A stretch of 64,000 nucleotides of DNA, taken from Jeotgalicoccus meleagridis. GTDB lineage: Bacteria > Bacillota > Bacilli > Staphylococcales > Salinicoccaceae. The notes under the pieces were generated by a model. The model ran no database searches. It saw nothing but the letters and a program-made list of their open reading frames with translations, and was not told the origin of the DNA. Below, in pieces: positions 26,411 to 37,260 of this stretch. Position 1 is the first letter of the stretch. The number at the start of each line of letters is the position of its first letter. The DNA lies in contig NZ_CAJEWD010000008.1 in NCBI RefSeq assembly GCF_903994045.1, positions 698,532-762,531 on the forward strand, in the 5' to 3' direction. The translations under genes were made by a program, and so were the position numbers.

Positions 26411-27313
26411 GTGAACAAGTCAAACCATATAAAAGGTTTAATTTTTGTAATTATCGGTGCCTCACTCTGGGGTATTGGTGGGACAGCATCAGATTTTATA
26501 TTTCAAAGTACTCCAGTTGAAGTGTCTTGGTATGTCACTGCCAGGCTCACCATCAGTGGCATCATCTTATTAAGTATATACACTTTATTTTTCAAAAAGA
26601 AACATTATATGCAGTGGACTAAGCACACACTCCTGATGTTTCTTATCTATTCAATCTTTGGTATGACTATGGTGCAGTACACCTTTATGGCAGCCATTGG
26701 TTATGGTAATGCGGCTATTGCAACTGTTTTACAATGCACCGGACCGATTTATATCATACTTTACGCAGTTTTTAAAAAATATCGTCCTTGGACTAAAGTA
26801 GAAGCCTTTATAATTATTTCTATGATGGTTGGTGTGTTGTTAATCGCAACAAACGGTGATATCACAAGCTTATCCGTTTCTCCACTTGCCTTAACATTTG
26901 GACTGTTATCAGGGATTGCTCTTGCCTACTACACCATTCATGCACCAGTTCTCATGCAAGAACTTCACCCGTTACAGTTGGTTGGTGGCTCCATGCTAAT
27001 CGGTGGGATTCTGATGAATTTTATCCATCCAATATGGGATATTGATTTAACATTTGCTTGGACTACTTCTCAAGTTATTATCCTTGTACTATCAATACTG
27101 TTAGGAACGACACTTGCCTTTTTCTTATATATTACGAGTACAAAATACATATCATCCACTGAAGCGGGGATATTAGGTTTAATAGAACCGGTATCAGCAG
27201 TCTTAACATCACTCGTATTTTTAAATGTTAGTCTCGGACTTTACCAAGTCATCGGTATCGTTGTTATCCTTATGATTGGTATCTTTATTAGTACTAGGAA
27301 GGCTGAGGGATAG
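26411..27313 (+). CDS. DMT-superfamily permease (two EamA domains)
   Basis: A 300-residue protein with ten predicted membrane helices in two EamA repeats. GASLWGIGGTASDFIF is in the first helix, and STEAGILGLIEPVSAVLTSLVFL is the typical ninth-helix segment of the second. Such permeases export amino acids or metabolites; the substrate is unknown. The start ATG/GTG at 26411 follows TTGGAGG. It is divergent from the DUF72 gene by 47 bases. Confidence 0.9.
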   Translation: MNKSNHIKGLIFVIIGASLWGIGGTASDFIFQSTPVEVSWYVTARLTISGIILLSIYTLFFKKKHYMQWTKHTLLMFLIYSIFGMTMVQYTFMAAIGYGNAAIATVLQCTGPIYIILYAVFKKYRPWTKVEAFIIISMMVGVLLIATNGDITSLSVSPLALTFGLLSGIALAYYTIHAPVLMQELHPLQLVGGSMLIGGILMNFIHPIWDIDLTFAWTTSQVIILVLSILLGTTLAFFLYITSTKYISSTEAGILGLIEPVSAVLTSLVFLNVSLGLYQVIGIVVILMIGIFISTRKAEG

Positions 27314-27440
27314 TGAAATCTGTTTGGGTGACGTCGTCGTTTGCTCGGTGGCGCGCAAGGCATATATCAGACATCGAAGTTCCGACAACGTCCGATAAAG
27401 ATATATATCAGAAGTTAAACCGCATTCTACAAACAATCTA
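27314..27440. other. GC-richer intergenic patch without a gene
   Basis: Between the DMT permease and the thioredoxin-like gene, 27326-27412 is rich in CG steps (GACGTCGTCG, GGCGCGC, CCGACAACGTCCG), unlike the AT-rich neighbours. ATATATCAGA occurs twice (from 27364 and from 27411). It may be a remnant of a small repeat element. I see no reading frame worth calling. Confidence 0.4.
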
Positions 27441-27460
27441 ACCACCTTAATCAAAAAAAA

Positions 27461-27497
27461 CGGCTTAGAAATCTTAATTCCAAGATTTCTAAGCCAT
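27461..27497 (-). terminator. Bidirectional terminator of the thioredoxin-like gene
   Basis: On the minus strand GGCTTAGAAATCTT pairs with AAGATTTCTAAGCC and is followed by GTTTTTTTT. The hairpin is nearly the same as that at 14551-14588. Confidence 0.88.
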
Positions 27498-27526
27498 TTT
27501 ACTTTATAAATGCTCTAGCCTTCACC

Positions 27527-28075
27527 TTATGCTGATAGTACTTTTTTCAAATCCGCTTCAACTGCATCCCAAAGTTCTGGTGAGGTAGAGAATTTTTCAC
27601 GCATTTCTTTTTTGACTTCTTCGAAACGCTCTTCATACTCTGTTGTACCTTTTTCAGGTAAGTTTTTAGTTAAATCTTTTTGAATTAAATCTGTCATCGG
27701 TGCTTTTGGTCCCCAAACTGCAGCTTCTTGTCCGTCTTCATCAAGCGCGATAACTTTAGGAATCACTTTGTTTCCATTTGTTAGATATTGATTCATCAAT
27801 TCTTCGTTTTCATCTCTTAGTGCGACTTTGACATCAATATTTGCTTTTACTGAGAGCTTAAATAGAATTGACAGGTTCAACATACAGTGCGCACACCAAG
27901 GTTCTGCAATGACTAATAGTTTTCTACCACTATTTTTAAAATCTTCAAAGCTTTGATCTTGAACTACTTCATGTTCATCATAGATTTTATTAAAACCATC
28001 TTCTAATGTTGTTAGAGTTTCACGATATTCACTTGTAGTTAGTGCTTTATCATAATATTCTTGTAAATTAACCAT
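27527..28075 (-). CDS. Thioredoxin-like protein
   Basis: The 182-residue cytoplasmic protein has a thioredoxin fold with the CxxC motif in EPWCAHCMLNL near residue 60 and a cis-proline segment NKVIPKVIALDE near residue 110. A helical N-terminal extension (about 40 residues) and a charged C-terminal helix make it longer than thioredoxin. The Thioredoxin_9 family fits best. ATG 28075 has AAAGGTGG upstream; the GTG at 28087 would be inside that site. Its partner is unknown. Confidence 0.85.
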   Translation of the reverse strand: MVNLQEYYDKALTTSEYRETLTTLEDGFNKIYDEHEVVQDQSFEDFKNSGRKLLVIAEPWCAHCMLNLSILFKLSVKANIDVKVALRDENEELMNQYLTNGNKVIPKVIALDEDGQEAAVWGPKAPMTDLIQKDLTKNLPEKGTTEYEERFEEVKKEMREKFSTSPELWDAVEADLKKVLSA

Positions 28076-28139
28076 TAGCTCATCCACCTTTATAAGTTGT
28101 TATCTCCATTATAATACCCACTTATAAAAGCACCAAGCA

Positions 28140-28535
28140 TTACACTTCTCTATGGTACTTAGCAACATCTTCTTCTTTAAGATTTAAGAATAAATTAACA
28201 CCGAAAAGGATAATAGCAAGTAGGAACATTGGTCCACCAACGAAAGTAAATATATGTGCAACACCAGGGTTTACTTGCACAAAGTAAGTAGAGAATATGA
28301 ATAAAGGTACCCCGATATGATATAACCAAAATGTAATCGTACCTAAAGTGTTTTTAGCTAGGTGAGGATAAATACACAGTACTGCACCGATGCCGAGAGT
28401 CGTTAACCAACCTACAACGTTTGTGTGTGCATGTCCTGCCGCCCAGTTTAATTGAATCGTATACGACATAAAGAGACCTACTGAAATCCCTATTACGAGA
28501 TAAAGAACAGATAATTTTAGCCAAGTTTGACCCAT
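28140..28535 (-). CDS. Small haem-copper-oxidase subunit I-like membrane protein
   Basis: The 131-residue protein has four predicted membrane helices. LNWAAGHAHTNVVGWLTTLGIG resembles the helix of cbb3/NorB-type subunit I that holds a haem-ligand histidine, and YHIGVPLFIFSTYF is another family-like stretch. It is far too short for a full oxidase subunit (about 450 residues or more), so it is a stand-alone small family member and not a fragment, as both ends look natural. The role is unknown; haem binding or nitric oxide response is only a guess. A GTGTCA/TGACAC palindrome lies upstream. Confidence 0.65.
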   Translation of the reverse strand: MGQTWLKLSVLYLVIGISVGLFMSYTIQLNWAAGHAHTNVVGWLTTLGIGAVLCIYPHLAKNTLGTITFWLYHIGVPLFIFSTYFVQVNPGVAHIFTFVGGPMFLLAIILFGVNLFLNLKEEDVAKYHREV

Positions 28536-28589
28536 TTGAAAACGCCTCCAATATTTATATTTAACTTAAGTTTATCACCGTAAAAACTT

Positions 28590-28609
28590 GTGTCAATTTT
28601 CTGACACTT
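28590..28609. promoter_or_regulatory. Palindrome upstream of the small oxidase-like gene
   Basis: TTGTGTCAATTTTCTGACAC contains 6-bp inverted arms GTGTCA and TGACAC around six bases. It lies about 55 bases upstream of the gene at 28535. It could be a repressor or redox regulator site. No regulator is identified. Confidence 0.35.
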
Positions 28610-28623
28610 AATTTTAGGCAAAA

Positions 28624-28656
28624 TTAAAAACTCAAACTAAAGTCTGAGTTTTTAAC
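28624..28656 (-). terminator. Terminator of the YfcC-type permease gene
   Basis: AAAAACTCAGACT pairs with AGTTTGAGTTTTT, followed by T's on the minus strand, directly after the stop at 28661. Confidence 0.85.
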
Positions 28657-28660
28657 TTAA

Positions 28661-30076
28661 TTATTGGAGATTTATAACTGTCGCAATGACTAAAGCAATT
28701 GCAGCAATGATTAACCAGATTGCAACTAATTTCCAAACAAACTTCACCCATTTGATATAAGGTATACCTGCAACAGCTAAAACACCCATTAAGGAAGCTG
28801 AAGTTGGAATGATACTGTTTGTAATTGCATCTCCATATTGGAAAGCAAGTACTGCTACTTGTCTTGGTATATCTTGTAAATCTGAAATTGGAATCATAAC
28901 TGGCATCGTTGTAACTGCCTGACCTGAGCCAGATGGTATAAAGAAGTTGATAATAACTTGGACAACTAACATACCTAAAGCAGTCACAGAATTCGGTATA
29001 TAGTCTAGAACAGAACTCATACTATAAATAATCGTATCTATAATTAAACCGGATTCTAAAACAACTAAGATTGCTCGGGCAAAACCAACGATAATGGCAC
29101 CAAACACAACAATCTTCATACCTTCTATAAAAGCATCAAATATTTCATTTAATTTAAGTCCACCAACAAAACCAATGATAATACCGACTACAAAGAAGTT
29201 AGCCGACAGTTCTGTTAAGAACCATTCATATTGGAAGATTCCAAAGACGTTTATGGCAATCGTCAATGCAAATAATACAACAATCACAATATGGCGTTTT
29301 CCAAGTACTTTAGAGTCCAATTGATTTTCTGTAAAGTTAATATCACCGTGTTTATTTTCTTCATAGACTAAACTTATGCTGGGATCTTTTTTAACTTTTC
29401 TTGCATAGTGAAGTACGTATAAAATTCCTGCAATTAACACGAATAAGTATACAAAAGTTCTAAATCCCCAACCTGAGAAAATCGGTAATTCAGCAATCCC
29501 ATGAGCAACCCCTACTGTAAATGGGTTAAACATACCACCAATGAATCCGGCAGCTGCTCCGAGTGTTACCATGGCTGTACCGACAATGGCATCATAACCT
29601 AAAGCTGTAGCTAACATGATACCAATCGGTACGAAGATGATTGCTTCTTCTGACATTCCTGTTGTAAAACCGAGTATTGAAAAAATAATCATAATAACAG
29701 GAATAAGCAGAGCTTCGTTATTCCCTACATTTTTCATCACTTTTTGAATGATTGCTTCAATTGCGCCTGTAGCACGAATGACTCCAAAGGCTCCCCCAAT
29801 TAGGAAGATGTAGAACACTATGTCTGCAGCTTCGATTAATCCGTTTGGAATTGACATGAATAAATCCATTAAAGAGACAGGATTTTGTTCTACACTATGA
29901 AAGCTATCACTTACAACTTCCACCCGACCATCTGTTTCGACTCTGTCATATTCACCCGCAGGTATTATGTAACTTAAGGCTGCACCGATAATGACGATGG
30001 CGAGTAATATGGCATAGGTATGAGGAAACTTATTCGATATATCTGTATCCTTTACCCCTTTTTCTTTGTTACTCAA
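28661..30076 (-). CDS. YfcC-type basic amino acid/dicarboxylate permease
   Basis: The 471-residue protein has about 12 membrane helices and belongs to the YfcC/DcuC-like (DUF3360-ArcD-like) carriers. PHTYAILLAIVIIGAALSYIIPAGEYDR at the start (split here), TGMSEEAIIFVPIGI and NFFIPSGSGQAVTTMPVMIPI are hallmark segments. Arginine/ornithine or peptide-like substrates are known in the family. The TTG start at 30076 has GGGGG seven bases upstream. The frame continues 17 codons upstream from a weaker start, which I reject. Confidence 0.87.
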   Translation of the reverse strand: MSNKEKGVKDTDISNKFPHTYAILLAIVIIGAALSYIIPAGEYDRVETDGRVEVVSDSFHSVEQNPVSLMDLFMSIPNGLIEAADIVFYIFLIGGAFGVIRATGAIEAIIQKVMKNVGNNEALLIPVIMIIFSILGFTTGMSEEAIIFVPIGIMLATALGYDAIVGTAMVTLGAAAGFIGGMFNPFTVGVAHGIAELPIFSGWGFRTFVYLFVLIAGILYVLHYARKVKKDPSISLVYEENKHGDINFTENQLDSKVLGKRHIVIVVLFALTIAINVFGIFQYEWFLTELSANFFVVGIIIGFVGGLKLNEIFDAFIEGMKIVVFGAIIVGFARAILVVLESGLIIDTIIYSMSSVLDYIPNSVTALGMLVVQVIINFFIPSGSGQAVTTMPVMIPISDLQDIPRQVAVLAFQYGDAITNSIIPTSASLMGVLAVAGIPYIKWVKFVWKLVAIWLIIAAIALVIATVINLQ

Positions 30077-30142
30077 AATAAAACCCCCTTGTTTATTTCG
30101 ATACTCATACCCTATTATCAAAAACAATACACATTTTTGACA

Positions 30143-30180
30143 TAAAAAAATGCTTGAAAACCATAAAGGCTTTCAAGCAT
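30143..30180 (-). terminator. Terminator of the suf operon
   Basis: AATGCTTGAAAGC pairs with GTTTTCAAGCATT and is followed by a T-run on the minus strand, 14 bases after the sufB stop. Confidence 0.9.
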
Positions 30181-30193
30181 TGAATATTTTTCT

Positions 30194-31591
30194 TTAACCG
30201 ATTGAACCTTCCATTTCGAAGGAGATTAGACGGTTCATTTCAACCGCATATTCCATTGGAAGTTCTTTAGTGAATGGTTCGATGAAGCCCATTACGATCA
30301 TTTCTGTCGCTTCTTCTTCACCTAAACCACGGCTCATTAGATAGAAGAGTTGTTCTTCTGATACTTTCGAAACTTTCGCTTCGTGTTCTAATGAGATATT
30401 ATCATTTAGAATTTCGTTATATGGAATCGTATCTGAAGTTGACTCATTATCCATGATAAGAGTATCACACTCGATGTTAGAACGTGCACCATGTGCTTTT
30501 CTACCAAATCTTACTTGACCACGGTAAGATACTTTACCGCCGCCTCTAGCAATCGATTTAGAAACGATTGTTGAAGAAGTATTTGGCGCTAGGTGAATCA
30601 TCTTAGCTCCAGCATCTTGAAGTTGACCTTTACCTGCAAGCGCAATCGATAGTGTCATACCACGTGATCCTTCTCCTCTTAAGTAAATTGAAGGATATTT
30701 CATAGTAATCTTAGAACCGATGTTACCGTCAACCCATTCCATCGTACCATTCTCATCAACGAATGTACGTTTTGTTACAAGGTTATAAACGTTGTTCGCC
30801 CAGTTTTGGATTGTTGTATAACGGCAGTAAGCATCACGTTTAACAATGATTTCAACTACAGCTGAGTGCAGTGAATTTGTTGTATAAACAGGTGCAGTAC
30901 AACCTTCTACATAGTGAACACTTGAACCTTCATCACAAATTATTAGCGTACGTTCGAACTGCCCCATGTTTTCAGAGTTAATTCTAAAGTATGCTTGTAA
31001 TGGAGTGTCTAATTTTACTCCTGGTGGACAATAGATAAATGAACCACCAGACCATACTGCTGAGTTAAGTGCTGAGAATTTGTTATCTGTAGGAGGAACT
31101 ACAGTTGCAAAGTACTCTCTGAATAACTCTTCGTTTTCTCTTAGTGCAGAGTCTGTATCTTTAAAGATTACACCTTTATCTTCTAAATCTTGCTCCATGT
31201 TGTGGTAAACAACCTCTGACTCATACTGAGCAGAAACCCCTGCAAGATATTTTTGTTCAGCTTCAGGAATTCCTAGTTTATCAAATGTACGTTTGATTTC
31301 TTCAGGTACTTCATCCCATGAACGTTCTGTTTGTTCTGATGGTTTAACATAATAAGTGATTTCATCAAAGTTTAATTCTGATAAATCCCCACCCCACATC
31401 GGCATAGGTCTTTTATAGAAATGTTTGAGTGACTTCAAGCGGAAGTCTAGCATCCACTCTGGTTCTTCTTTCATCTTAGAGATCTCTCTAACTATTTCTT
31501 CAGTTAGTCCTCTATCTGAACGGAAGATGGAAACGTCCTTATCGTGGAAACCATATTTGTAATCGCCAACATCTGGTGCTTGCTTGACCAT
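30194..31591 (-). CDS. sufB: Fe-S cluster scaffold SufB
   Basis: SufB is the main scaffold subunit of the SufBC2D complex, on which Fe-S clusters are built. The 465-residue chain has the N-terminal segment DVGDYKYGF, the [17 protein letters not shown] region with the conserved Cys and the C-terminal beta-helix core with [12 protein letters not shown] and [22 protein letters not shown]. It is the last gene in sufC-D-S-U-B, following sufU by 18 bases. Confidence 0.97.
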   Translation of the reverse strand: MVKQAPDVGDYKYGFHDKDVSIFRSDRGLTEEIVREISKMKEEPEWMLDFRLKSLKHFYKRPMPMWGGDLSELNFDEITYYVKPSEQTERSWDEVPEEIKRTFDKLGIPEAEQKYLAGVSAQYESEVVYHNMEQDLEDKGVIFKDTDSALRENEELFREYFATVVPPTDNKFSALNSAVWSGGSFIYCPPGVKLDTPLQAYFRINSENMGQFERTLIICDEGSSVHYVEGCTAPVYTTNSLHSAVVEIIVKRDAYCRYTTIQNWANNVYNLVTKRTFVDENGTMEWVDGNIGSKITMKYPSIYLRGEGSRGMTLSIALAGKGQLQDAGAKMIHLAPNTSSTIVSKSIARGGGKVSYRGQVRFGRKAHGARSNIECDTLIMDNESTSDTIPYNEILNDNISLEHEAKVSKVSEEQLFYLMSRGLGEEEATEMIVMGFIEPFTKELPMEYAVEMNRLISFEMEGSIG

Positions 31592-31609
31592 ATATGATCA
31601 CTCCTAAAA

Positions 31610-33284
<1,675 letters not shown>

Positions 33285-34598
33285 TTAAGATAAAACTTTA
33301 AGCTCGATAACCTCTTTTAGTTGAGCTTTAACTGATTCAATTGGAAGAGCTGATACCACAGCATCTAAGAATCCATGAATTACTAAACGCTCAGCTTCTT
33401 TTTGACTAATCCCACGACTCATCAGATAGAAGAGCTGCAACTCATCTACTCGGCCGACAGAGGCAGCGTGTCCAGCTGTTACGTCATCTTCATCAATTAG
33501 AAGAATTGGGTTAGCGTCACCACGAGCATCTCCACTTAACATTAAGACACGAGATTCCTGTTGAGCGTCTGCTCTAGTTGCACCGTGTTTAATATAACCA
33601 ATACCGTTAAAGATACTAGTTGCACTATCTTTCATTACACCATGTTTTAAGATATGACCATTTGAGTCCTTACCATAGTGAATGATTTGTGTTGTAAAGT
33701 TAGATTTTTGTGCGTCACGTCCAACATGAACGATTTTTAAGTCAGAGTTTGAACGATCACCCATTAGATATGTTGTATTGTCATAAATAATGTCTGAGTC
33801 ATTCATTAATCCTAACGCCCAGTCAATCGTTGCATCATTAGAAGCAACACCTCTTCTGTTCACATAACCTGTCATTTTCTTAGGTAGGAAATCAACTGAA
33901 CCGTAAGTTACTTTTGCATTATCTTTTGCAAGCACTTCTGAGATTATGTTGATTTTTTCTGTTGATGATTCTAGGTTAGAGAAATAGTTTTCAACGAAAG
34001 TAACTTCTGCACCTTCGTCAGCAACTAATAACACGTGATTAAATAGTGATGCTGATTCATCATCGTGTAAGACCACTGATTGAATTGGCTCTTCAATCTT
34101 GACATCTTTAGGAACGTAGATGAAGACTCCACCATTTAATAAAGCTGCATGGTAAGCAGTCAATTTATTTTCATCAAGTTTTACACCATCTGTCATGAAG
34201 TATTGTTCTAATAATTCAGGATGGTTTTGACTTGCATCAATGATATTTTCAACAATAACACCTTTATTTTTTAAGCCTTCATTCAACTGGAGGTATGCAG
34301 GTGTATTGTTATGTTGGACATAAATGTTTTCTACCTTGTCTAAATCAATTAATTCTTTAACACCTTCTGGTAGCTCTTCAAGTGTATTAAAAGTAGAACC
34401 TTCAACCACTGGTGAAGTCACATTAAAGAAGTCCCATTTATCTACTTTAGTCTTGTCAGGTTTAATCATTTCAAGACTATCAAATTGTTCTACCGCTTCT
34501 TTTCTTTTACCGATAAGAAATTCAGATTCGCCTCTAGCATTTGCTTTAGCTATAATGTCTTCCTTATCAAGTTCAAATGCATTTAATTCAGTAGCCAT
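33285..34598 (-). CDS. sufD: SufD subunit of the SufBCD scaffold complex
   Basis: SufD pairs with SufB and SufC in the assembly scaffold. The protein has 437 residues with a helical N-terminal domain and a C-terminal beta-helix with ADAQQESRVLMLSGDARGDANP (two parts) and the [20 protein letters not shown] family end. It starts 16 bases after sufC and is followed after 18 bases by sufS. Confidence 0.96.
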   Translation of the reverse strand: MATELNAFELDKEDIIAKANARGESEFLIGKRKEAVEQFDSLEMIKPDKTKVDKWDFFNVTSPVVEGSTFNTLEELPEGVKELIDLDKVENIYVQHNNTPAYLQLNEGLKNKGVIVENIIDASQNHPELLEQYFMTDGVKLDENKLTAYHAALLNGGVFIYVPKDVKIEEPIQSVVLHDDESASLFNHVLLVADEGAEVTFVENYFSNLESSTEKINIISEVLAKDNAKVTYGSVDFLPKKMTGYVNRRGVASNDATIDWALGLMNDSDIIYDNTTYLMGDRSNSDLKIVHVGRDAQKSNFTTQIIHYGKDSNGHILKHGVMKDSATSIFNGIGYIKHGATRADAQQESRVLMLSGDARGDANPILLIDEDDVTAGHAASVGRVDELQLFYLMSRGISQKEAERLVIHGFLDAVVSALPIESVKAQLKEVIELKVLS

Positions 34599-34613
34599 AG
34601 TGATCCTCCTGTC

Positions 34614-35399
34614 TTATTTATCTTCGGCATTGATAGTTTCATCGTCGATACCAAGTTCTTCTTTAATCCAGTCATAACCTTCTGATTCTAAGCGTTCAGC
34701 TAGCTCTTTACCACCGGATTTAACAACTTTACCTTTCATCATTACATGAACAACATCTGGAGTGATGTAGTTAAGTAGACGTTGGTAGTGAGTAATAATT
34801 AAAGAACCGAAGTCTTGACCACGAAGTTTGTTAATACCTTCAGATACGACACGTAATGCGTCAATGTCTAGACCAGAGTCAATTTCGTCAAGGATACCGA
34901 ACTTAGGTTCAAGCATCATTAATTGAAGAATTTCGTTACGTTTTTTCTCCCCACCTGAGAATCCTTCGTTTAGGTAACGTGTTGCCATGTCAGGATCCAT
35001 TTCAAGGTATTCCATGTTTTTATCTAATTTCTTAATGAATTGCATTAAGTTAATTTCGTCGCCTTCTTCACGTTGAGCGTTAATTGCAGAACGTAGGAAG
35101 TCAGAGTTAGTTACACCTGAAATTTCAGATGGGTACTGCATACCTAAGAAAAGTCCAGCTTTCGCACGCTCATCAACATCTAATTCCAAGATGTTTTCGC
35201 CGTCAACTAGTACTTCACCTTCTGTAACTTCATAGCTTGGGTGACCCATTATAGCTTGCGCAAGTGTAGACTTACCAGTACCGTTTGGTCCCATTACAGC
35301 GTGGATTTCACCCTGTTTAATCGTTAAGTCAACACCCTTTAATATTTCTTTACCGTCTATTTCAACGTGTAGATTTTTAATTTCTAAAACAGATGCCAT
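34614..35399 (-). CDS. sufC: SufC ATPase of the Fe-S assembly complex
   Basis: The ABC-type ATPase drives conformational change of the SufBD scaffold. The 261-residue chain has Walker A (GPNGTGKS), the signature SGGEKKR and Walker B ([12 protein letters not shown]). It has no membrane partner, in line with its cytoplasmic role. It is first in the operon. A promoter TTGACT/TATAAA lies 50-70 bases upstream. Confidence 0.97.
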   Translation of the reverse strand: MASVLEIKNLHVEIDGKEILKGVDLTIKQGEIHAVMGPNGTGKSTLAQAIMGHPSYEVTEGEVLVDGENILELDVDERAKAGLFLGMQYPSEISGVTNSDFLRSAINAQREEGDEINLMQFIKKLDKNMEYLEMDPDMATRYLNEGFSGGEKKRNEILQLMMLEPKFGILDEIDSGLDIDALRVVSEGINKLRGQDFGSLIITHYQRLLNYITPDVVHVMMKGKVVKSGGKELAERLESEGYDWIKEELGIDDETINAEDK

Positions 35400-35443
35400 G
35401 TCTAATCCTCCAATTGAAATTATGTTTTCTGATACCTATATAG

Positions 35444-35470
35444 TTTATAATAATTCTAATCTATAGTCAA
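35444..35470 (-). promoter_or_regulatory. Predicted suf operon promoter
   Basis: On the minus strand TTGACT (35465-35470), a 15-base spacer and TATAAA (35444-35449) lie about 45-70 bases before sufC. The spacer is short, so the exact hexamers may differ by a base or two. Confidence 0.5.
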
Positions 35471-35568
35471 AGTATCATAGCCTGATTCACACCTATATAT
35501 TATATACAAGAATCAAGGCCAAATAAAGGTTTCGGCCTCTAAAGCATGCTTTTTTCTTTAGAACTGAT

Positions 35569-35612
35569 AAAAACCTCTAAATGACTTCAATATCATTTAG
35601 AGGTTTTTTAGT
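35569..35612. terminator. Bidirectional terminator of the DUF4870 gene
   Basis: AAAACCTCTAAATGA pairs with TCATTTAGAGGTTTTTT around a short loop. On the minus strand it ends the gene at 35623. Confidence 0.88.
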
Positions 35613-35622
35613 GTTATAAGTT

Positions 35623-35964
35623 CTATTTGAAAATATCAATCGTAAACGGTGGTTTATAAGCCTCACCATTAACCGCTTTAACTATTCCGATTATCGCAAA
35701 GACATAAAAAGCAATCGTTACAATTGGACCAAGTATATAGCCTATTAGAATAATAGTCGTTGCCCAAGCGATGAACATATATATTGTGTAAGATAAGCCG
35801 AAATTAGCGACGTCTCTCAGGGCAATAGCCGTTGTTGGCTCATCGTCTTTTTTAATTGCCCACAATATTAAAGGCCCTACTACTGCTGTAAATAGTGAAA
35901 TGACATAAGATACTAGTACTAAAGTGCTGTCGAAGCCACTGGTCGGTTTATTATAATCTGACAT
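35623..35964 (-). CDS. DUF4870 (Tic20-like) membrane protein
   Basis: The 113-residue protein has three to four membrane helices: VLVSYVISLFTAVVGPLILWAI (two parts), YTIYMFIAWATTIILIGYI and VTIAFYVFAIIGIVKAVNGE. The pattern KKDDEPTTAIALRDVANFGLSYTI (split) and AVNGEAYKPP are typical of DUF4870. No function is known. It has its own terminator, and an AAGGAG site precedes the ATG. Confidence 0.85.
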   Translation of the reverse strand: MSDYNKPTSGFDSTLVLVSYVISLFTAVVGPLILWAIKKDDEPTTAIALRDVANFGLSYTIYMFIAWATTIILIGYILGPIVTIAFYVFAIIGIVKAVNGEAYKPPFTIDIFK

Positions 35965-36104
35965 GAAATAACTCCTTTAATATTAGTTTTAAATATCAAA
36001 TAACAAATTCTCTTAATAATTCACAAGTTGCTTTATATCTTTCTATTAACTTATTACCCAGTTTTCTTATCAATATAACCTATCTTCAATAAAAATATTA
36101 AAAA

Positions 36105-36163
36105 AGATAAAAACCAGATAGCTTTTGCTATCTGGCAAAGGGGTTTACTTTATAAAATCAATC
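36105..36163 (-). ncRNA. Candidate small RNA (or attenuator leader) with a C-rich stretch
   Basis: On the minus strand TTGTTA (36194-36199), an 18-base spacer and TATAAG (36170-36175) precede a 59-base segment. It has the single-stranded stretch AAACCCCTTTGCC and ends in a perfect 9-bp terminator (CCAGATAGC/GCTATCTGG, 36114-36135) followed by TTTTTATC. No gene on this strand lies upstream, so the terminator needs another transcript. It could instead be an attenuator for the DUF4870 gene. CCCCUUUG is also a motif of the staphylococcal RNA RsaE. Confidence 0.45.
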
Positions 36164-36353
36164 AACACACTTATAATATATGGTTGATGACTTTAACAAA
36201 CCAAGGTCAATTCAGTTAATCTTTTTATAACATATAATTACCCGCCTTTATAAAGATAAAACATAAATTGTCATAAATTCATCTTGTTTTTTCCTTTTTA
36301 AAGTTTAGCGACTGTTATAATGTTATTTACACTATATTTTGTGAGGGAATACT
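36136..36353. other. Upstream region of ctaB without a coding gene
   Basis: Besides the candidate RNA and the ctaB promoter, this AT-rich stretch has no reading frame with a good start. GGTTTGTTAAAGTCATCAACC (minus strand, 36182-36202) shows loose GGTT/AACC symmetry and could be a protein site. Confidence 0.4.
36316..36321 (+). promoter_or_regulatory. Extended -10 promoter of ctaB
   Basis: TGTTATAAT at 36313-36321 is an extended -10. The -35 region is weak. The 5' leader would be about 27 bases. Confidence 0.55.
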
Positions 36354-37259
36354 TTGAACACACACAGTTCTGAAAAAGGCGTTTTATCGTCTTTACTTCA
36401 TTTTATTACAAATATTAAATACCTTTTAAAAGGAAAAGTACTAATCGCAAATGTCTTACCTGTCTTTACAGGCTTTTGGTTAGCACTTTACTTTTCAGGT
36501 CATACATTTTCACATCACTTTTGGGATTTTTTACTCACTATGATTGCGAGCACCTTAGTCATTTCTGGTGCGCTCATGTTCAACAACTGGTTCGAACATG
36601 ACTTAGATCAAAAGATGGAGCGTACAAAAGCACGCCCGACAGTGACTGGCGATTTTTCATTAAGAAGTGTTTTAATTGCTGCTATTGTCTCAACCATAGT
36701 TGGTTTAGGTCTCATGTTAAGTACTACCATTGAAGCCTTCATCTATTCATTTTTAGGCTGGTTTTTCTATGTCGTTATTTACACATTTTGGACTAAGAGA
36801 AGATATACAATTAATACGATTATCGGCAGTATTTCTGGAGCCTTCACACCTTTGATAGGTTGGGCAGTTATCATGCCTGCCAATCACTTAATTCCCATCG
36901 CTTTGTTCTACATACTGTTTATTTGGCAAATCCCCCATACAATTGCTATTGCAATTAAACGTCTAGGTGATTATAGAAGAGCTGGTGTCCCTATGCTACC
37001 TGTCGTAGTTGGTGTGGATGCTGCAGTCAGACAAAATATGTACTATATACTAGCGCTCTTACCGGTACCAATACTTTTATACCAATCGCTTGGATGGATC
37101 TTTTCCATCGTTTCTTTAATTCTCAATATCTTATGGATTATACTTGCTGCCAAAGGTTACAAAGTAAAAGATAAACAAACATGGGCCGATAAAAACCTCA
37201 AATTCTCTTTAATCTACTTAATTATCAGTCTGATGTTGATGATTGTTTTAACAATATAA
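36354..37259 (+). CDS. ctaB: Protoheme IX farnesyltransferase (haem O synthase)
   Basis: The polytopic membrane enzyme adds a farnesyl group to haem B to make haem O for terminal oxidases. It has 301 residues and about nine helices. The prenyl-diphosphate motif NNWFEHDLDQKMERTKARPT keeps D, D and RTxxRP, but the usual first aspartate is glutamate. The second motif is AIKRLGDYRRAGVPMLP. The TTG start at 36354 follows GAGGG. ctaA, usually next to ctaB, is not in the window. Confidence 0.93.
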   Translation: MNTHSSEKGVLSSLLHFITNIKYLLKGKVLIANVLPVFTGFWLALYFSGHTFSHHFWDFLLTMIASTLVISGALMFNNWFEHDLDQKMERTKARPTVTGDFSLRSVLIAAIVSTIVGLGLMLSTTIEAFIYSFLGWFFYVVIYTFWTKRRYTINTIIGSISGAFTPLIGWAVIMPANHLIPIALFYILFIWQIPHTIAIAIKRLGDYRRAGVPMLPVVVGVDAAVRQNMYYILALLPVPILLYQSLGWIFSIVSLILNILWIILAAKGYKVKDKQTWADKNLKFSLIYLIISLMLMIVLTI

Positions 37260-37260
37260 A

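Noticed and set aside
28354-28551. A 65-codon frame overlapping the small oxidase-like gene
   Set aside because: It is in another frame on the same strand, low in hydrophobic pattern, and has no start site.
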